Shown: positions 61,416-64,000 of the stretch, piece after piece | How the letters are laid out: each line of letters starts with the position of its first letter | How positions within the stretch are numbered: the stretch's first letter is position 1 | DNA from: Lysobacter enzymogenes | Lineage (GTDB): Bacteria; Pseudomonadota; Gammaproteobacteria; Xanthomonadales; Xanthomonadaceae | NCBI RefSeq assembly: GCF_023617245.1 | Contig: NZ_CP067396.1 | Location: forward strand, 62,001 to 126,000 | Length of the DNA: 64,000 nt | Reading direction: 5' to 3' | Translations under genes and position numbers: made by a program | Notes under the pieces: model-generated | The model's database searches: none | Told to the model about the DNA's origin: nothing | The model's input: the letters and a program-made list of their open reading frames with translations, nothing else

Positions 61416-61841
61416 TCAGCCGCCGACCTGGGCGACCCAGTGGTCGAGGTTGTAGTAGTTGGTCACCCGCTGGATCTTGCCTTCGCGGATCTCGAAGAAC
61501 GCCCCGCCCGGCAACACGTACTTCTGCCCGCGCGCCTCCGGCAGGCCCGGATCGGTGGCCAGGTATTCGCCGTGCACCACGTATTCCGCCGCCGCGCGGG
61601 TGCCGTCGGCCGAGGCCATCACCACGATGTCGCGCAACTGCTCGCGGTAATGCCGCGCCATTCGCTGCAGGAACGCCGCGAACGCCTCGCGCCCGGTTTC
61701 GCGCGCGCCCTGATTGAGGTCGTGGGCGACCTCGTCGCCGAGCGTGGCCAGCATCGCGTCCCAGTCGGCGCGGTTGAAAGCGGCGTAATAGGACAGCACC
61801 AGCTCGGTGGCGCGGTCGTGGTGGCGTGCGGCTTCGGTCAT
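61416..61841 (-). CDS. Ketosteroid isomerase-related SnoaL-like protein
   Basis: 141 residues of the NTF2/SnoaL fold: ATELVLSYYAAFNRADWDAMLATLGDEVAHDLNQG, FAAFLQRMARHYREQLRDIVVM, AAAEYVVHGEYLATD and the terminal IREGKIQRVTNYYNLDHWVAQVGG. This matches the ketosteroid isomerase-related family TIGR02096. Catalysis is not established for the group. Cytoplasmic and monocistronic, with a family A inverted repeat upstream. Confidence 0.85.
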   Translation of the reverse strand: MTEAARHHDRATELVLSYYAAFNRADWDAMLATLGDEVAHDLNQGARETGREAFAAFLQRMARHYREQLRDIVVMASADGTRAAAEYVVHGEYLATDPGLPEARGQKYVLPGGAFFEIREGKIQRVTNYYNLDHWVAQVGG

Positions 61842-61880
61842 CGTCGATCGTCCTGCGTTGCGGGGCAGGCGCATGATCGC

Positions 61881-61997
61881 GCAGGCGCGGCTGTTGTGGG
61901 AGGGCCTTCAGGCCCGATGCTTTTCGCTCCGTGGCGACGCAGCGACCTGAAACGAAAGCATCGGGCCTGAAGGCCCTCCCACAACAGCCGCGCCTGC
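61881..61997. repeat. Long inverted repeat built on family A
   Basis: Arms of about 44 bases (from GCAGGCGCGGCTGTTGTGGG inward, and the inverse ending at 61997) match but for one inserted T. The loop is about 28 bases. Confidence 0.92.
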
Positions 61998-62029
61998 TTC
62001 AGGCCGGCGCGGTCAGGCCGGCGCCCTCA

Positions 62030-62773
62030 TCAAATCCGCACCATCGCGCGCTGCCGCTGGCGCAGCAGGCTGATGGTCAGCACCGCGGCAAGCAGGGCGG
62101 TGGTGACCACGAAGATGCCGATGCCCAGGTAGCCGCCGCTGACGCCGCCGGCGGCGGCCGCGTTCTTGTCCGGGACGAAGCTCGCCGCGAGCATGCCGGT
62201 GTAGTGCATGCCGCACACCGCCACGCCCATGACCAGCGCGCTGCCGAGCATCTGGCCCCAGCCGCGCAGGTTGAAGGCCAGCCACAGCGCCACGATCGAG
62301 GCGACCACGGCGATCGCCGCCGACGCCACCACCAGCGTGCTGTTGTAGACCGTGTCGGCCGGCATCAGCATCGCGGCCATGCCGGCGTAGTGCATGCCGG
62401 TCACGCCCAGGCCCATCAGCACGCCGCCGAGGATCAGCTTGCCCCAGTTGAAGACGCCGGTGCCGGCGATGGCCAGGCCGGCCATGCACGAGACCACCGC
62501 GACCACCGCCGAGCCCAGGGTCAGCGGCAGGTCGTAGGTCACCTCCACGTTCATGCGGCAGGCGAGCATGGCGATGAAGTGCATCGCCCAGATCGCGCCG
62601 CCGCCCATGGCGATGCCGGCCGCGGTGACCGCGCGCCAGCGCGCCGCGCCGGTCGCGCCGGGGATGGCGATCGCCAACTGCAGGGCGGTGAACGATCCCA
62701 GCACCGACACCACATAGGAAAGGATCACGAGCAACGGGTCGTGGACGCATTGAATCGCATGGTCGAGCGGCAT
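62030..62773 (-). CDS. MHYT-domain integral membrane sensor
   Basis: 247 residues with seven membrane helices. Three MHYT-type motifs occur at helix ends: MHFI (64-67), MHYA (127-130) and MHYT (189-192), the repeat pattern proposed to bind copper and sense O2, CO or NO. No GGDEF, EAL or kinase output domain is attached, so it must signal through another protein or act alone. The V4R-like gene lies 155 bp upstream on the same strand and may be its partner. The start is the ATG giving MPLDHAIQCVHDP. Confidence 0.92.
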   Translation of the reverse strand: MPLDHAIQCVHDPLLVILSYVVSVLGSFTALQLAIAIPGATGAARWRAVTAAGIAMGGGAIWAMHFIAMLACRMNVEVTYDLPLTLGSAVVAVVSCMAGLAIAGTGVFNWGKLILGGVLMGLGVTGMHYAGMAAMLMPADTVYNSTLVVASAAIAVVASIVALWLAFNLRGWGQMLGSALVMGVAVCGMHYTGMLAASFVPDKNAAAAGGVSGGYLGIGIFVVTTALLAAVLTISLLRQRQRAMVRI

Positions 62774-62928
62774 GGCGAACCCCCTGGTGGATGGGTTGTA
62801 CGGCTGGATAGGAACAGCAATCGGCCGCCCGGGCGCCGTCCCGCGCCAAAGCGGCATCCCACGCCGGCGCGTGCGTCGGCGCGTGGCGCCGCGGCGTCCC
62901 GGCCGCGGCGGTCGACCGGTCTATCCGG

Positions 62929-63732
62929 TCAGGCTTCGAATTCGAACCGGCAGGTCTCCGCGCCGGTATTGCGGCACTGGCTCTCGACCACCCGCACGGT
63001 TCCGCCGTGCTGGCCTTCGAGCAGGCCGCCGAGCATGCCGCGCAGGAAATGGCAGCACTCGCCGTGTTCGCCGCGATGGCAGAAAGGGCTGTTGCGCACG
63101 CGCAGGACGTCGTCCTGCAGTTCGGCCTGGACCAACTGGCGCATCGCCGGCAAGGCGATGCGGCGCACCGAGTCGGCCAGCGGCAGCTGACCGCCCAGGG
63201 CGAAGTCGCGCTTGTAGACCCAGGCGCCGACGCGCTGGCCGATGTAGCGCAAGGTCGCCTCGCGCTGGGCCGGCGGCAGCTCGCGTTCCAGCGCGACCAG
63301 CTGCAGCAGGATGTTGGGATAGTTGCGGGCCAGCTGCGGCAGCAGCGTTTCCACCCGCTGCACGTCGATCGGCGCGGCGGTGGCGGGCGTCGGCGCCAGC
63401 GGCGGCGCCGAGGCCGCGGGCGGCGGCGGGGCGGACGCATGGCCGTTGCCGTTGCCGGCGCCGTTGGCGCGCACGGGCGGCGGCGGCGCGCTGCCGCCTT
63501 CGTAGGGCGAGGCCTCGAAGCTCTGCACCAGATGGTGGGTGCCGAGCTTCTCTTCCAGCACCAGCAATTGATCGGCCGGCCCGCGCACGACCATCACCAG
63601 CACCACGCCCTCGTCGCTGTTGAGCATGCGCTGGCGCAGCAAGGTGAAACCGTTGGCGATGACCACCTGTCCCAGGGCCAGCAACAGGCCGTCGCGGCGC
63701 TCGGAGACCACGCGAAACTCGACATCCACCAT
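62929..63732 (-). CDS. Protein with C-terminal V4R-like cysteine domain
   Basis: 267 residues. The first 80 or so (MVDVEFRVVSERRDGLLLALGQVVIANGFTLL... VVRGPADQLLVLEEKL) look like a small alpha/beta ACT-like domain. A Pro/Ala/Gly linker (residues about 80-120) follows. The C-terminal half ends in NSPFCHRGEHGECCHFLRGMLGGLL and VESQCRNTGAETCRFEFEA, the Cys/Gly pattern of 4-vinyl-reductase (V4R)/haem-NO-type domains. A ligand- or metal-sensing role is likely but not proven. An AT-rich upstream region suggests its own promoter. Confidence 0.72.
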   Translation of the reverse strand: MVDVEFRVVSERRDGLLLALGQVVIANGFTLLRQRMLNSDEGVVLVMVVRGPADQLLVLEEKLGTHHLVQSFEASPYEGGSAPPPPVRANGAGNGNGHASAPPPPAASAPPLAPTPATAAPIDVQRVETLLPQLARNYPNILLQLVALERELPPAQREATLRYIGQRVGAWVYKRDFALGGQLPLADSVRRIALPAMRQLVQAELQDDVLRVRNSPFCHRGEHGECCHFLRGMLGGLLEGQHGGTVRVVESQCRNTGAETCRFEFEA

Positions 63733-63952
63733 GCAAAACTCCCCGGCCTGTGCGCTGGTCCGTATCGCCCTGTTCGGAGCGGTCCGCGCGGCATGACAGG
63801 GACTGGCGCGCGATGGCGCAGCGTGCCAGTTGCGTTAACAAAAAACGTAAACGCTTATCACAGAAAAGTCTGGTTTTTATGCGTTTTATGCGGCCCGTGT
63901 GCACCGCCTCAACGCATGCCGCATAACAAACGCAAACCGAATCGGCAACCGG
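63733..63952. promoter_or_regulatory. AT-rich promoter zone
   Basis: 63830-63890 is by far the most AT-rich part of the window (TTAACAAAAAACGTAAACGC, TTATCACAG, GGTTTTTATGCGTTTTATGC). It carries a direct repeat TTTATGCG/TTTATGCGG and a CGTTTACG-like element on the minus strand, and lies 100-160 bases upstream of the V4R-like gene. Exact promoter hexamers could not be set. Confidence 0.45.
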
Positions 63953-64000
63953 TCACGACGGCTTCGCGGCGAACCATTGCGCGGCCAGATCGAGGTCCAC
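63953..64000 (-). CDS. Possible C-terminal fragment of a gene entering from the right edge
   Basis: Fifteen residues (VDLDLAAQWFAAKPS) before a TGA at the window edge on the minus strand, open to the edge and with normal codon use. Too short to identify, and could be chance. Confidence 0.35.
   Translation of the reverse strand: MDLDLAAQWFAAKPS

Noticed and set aside
1..64000. tRNA, rRNA and riboswitches
   Set aside because: Intergenic regions were read for cloverleaf-like and conserved rRNA sequences and known riboswitch cores; none was recognised by eye. A covariance-model search would settle it.

Overview
The window is GC-rich (roughly 70%) chromosomal DNA from a gammaproteobacterium of the Xanthomonadaceae, most likely Lysobacter or a close relative. 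This is inferred from the codon use (nearly all G/C third positions), the gene families (phhA beside a divergent Lrp regulator, a mlaFEDCB-mlaA cluster, recC-recB-recD, a LysR/SDR/RND efflux locus like Stenotrophomonas smeUVWX) and the many short palindromic repeats. No rRNA, tRNA, CRISPR array or prophage was seen.

Layout. 0-8 kb: the end of an unknown gene, dinB, small secreted and membrane proteins, a GH18-type hydrolase divergent from an M28 peptidase lipoprotein, a racemase and a Coa1-like protein. 8.2-9.2 kb is gene-free and holds dispersed repeats. 9.2-13.5 kb: an ECF41 sigma factor with its AhpD-like partner, a NarL-type two-component system and a membrane protein. 13.6-17.1 kb: an alpha/beta hydrolase, a 127-bp tandem repeat array and an FAD/NAD(P)-binding protein. 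17.3-22.0 kb (minus strand): a chaperone-usher-like fimbrial operon. 22.4-31.2 kb: small genes, phhA and lrp, a WYL regulator with a NIPSNAP protein, an OmpR-type two-component system and a GNAT acetyltransferase. 31.4-35.8 kb: rhomboid protease, rRNA methyltransferase and rmuC. 36.0-37.1 kb: an intact IS30-family element inserted inside a dispersed composite repeat. 37.6-42.2 kb (minus): the complete mla phospholipid-transport cluster. 42.7-51.6 kb: recC, recB and recD with 4-bp start/stop overlaps. 51.8-60.8 kb: a LysR regulator divergent from a five-gene RND efflux operon ending in a strong terminator. 61.4-63.7 kb: a SnoaL-like protein, an MHYT membrane sensor and a V4R-like protein.

Regulatory logic readable from the DNA. 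An ECF41-type promoter (TGTCACG-N16-CGTC) precedes the AhpD-like gene, which runs into the sigma gene. Three alternating GGCGCAA/TTGCGCC half-sites exactly 20 bp apart lie between phhA and lrp. A PmrA-type box lies upstream of the OmpR-family regulator and a near match lies between mlaF and recC. Rho-independent terminators are visible after mlaA, the LysR gene and the efflux operon.

The least explained structures are the composite multi-hairpin repeat with about 32-bp inverted ends (8.7, 25.6 and 35.9 kb), an 80-bp leader element shared by two unrelated membrane-protein genes (12.7 and 22.3 kb), and the fimbrial operon whose outer-membrane component does not look like a canonical usher.
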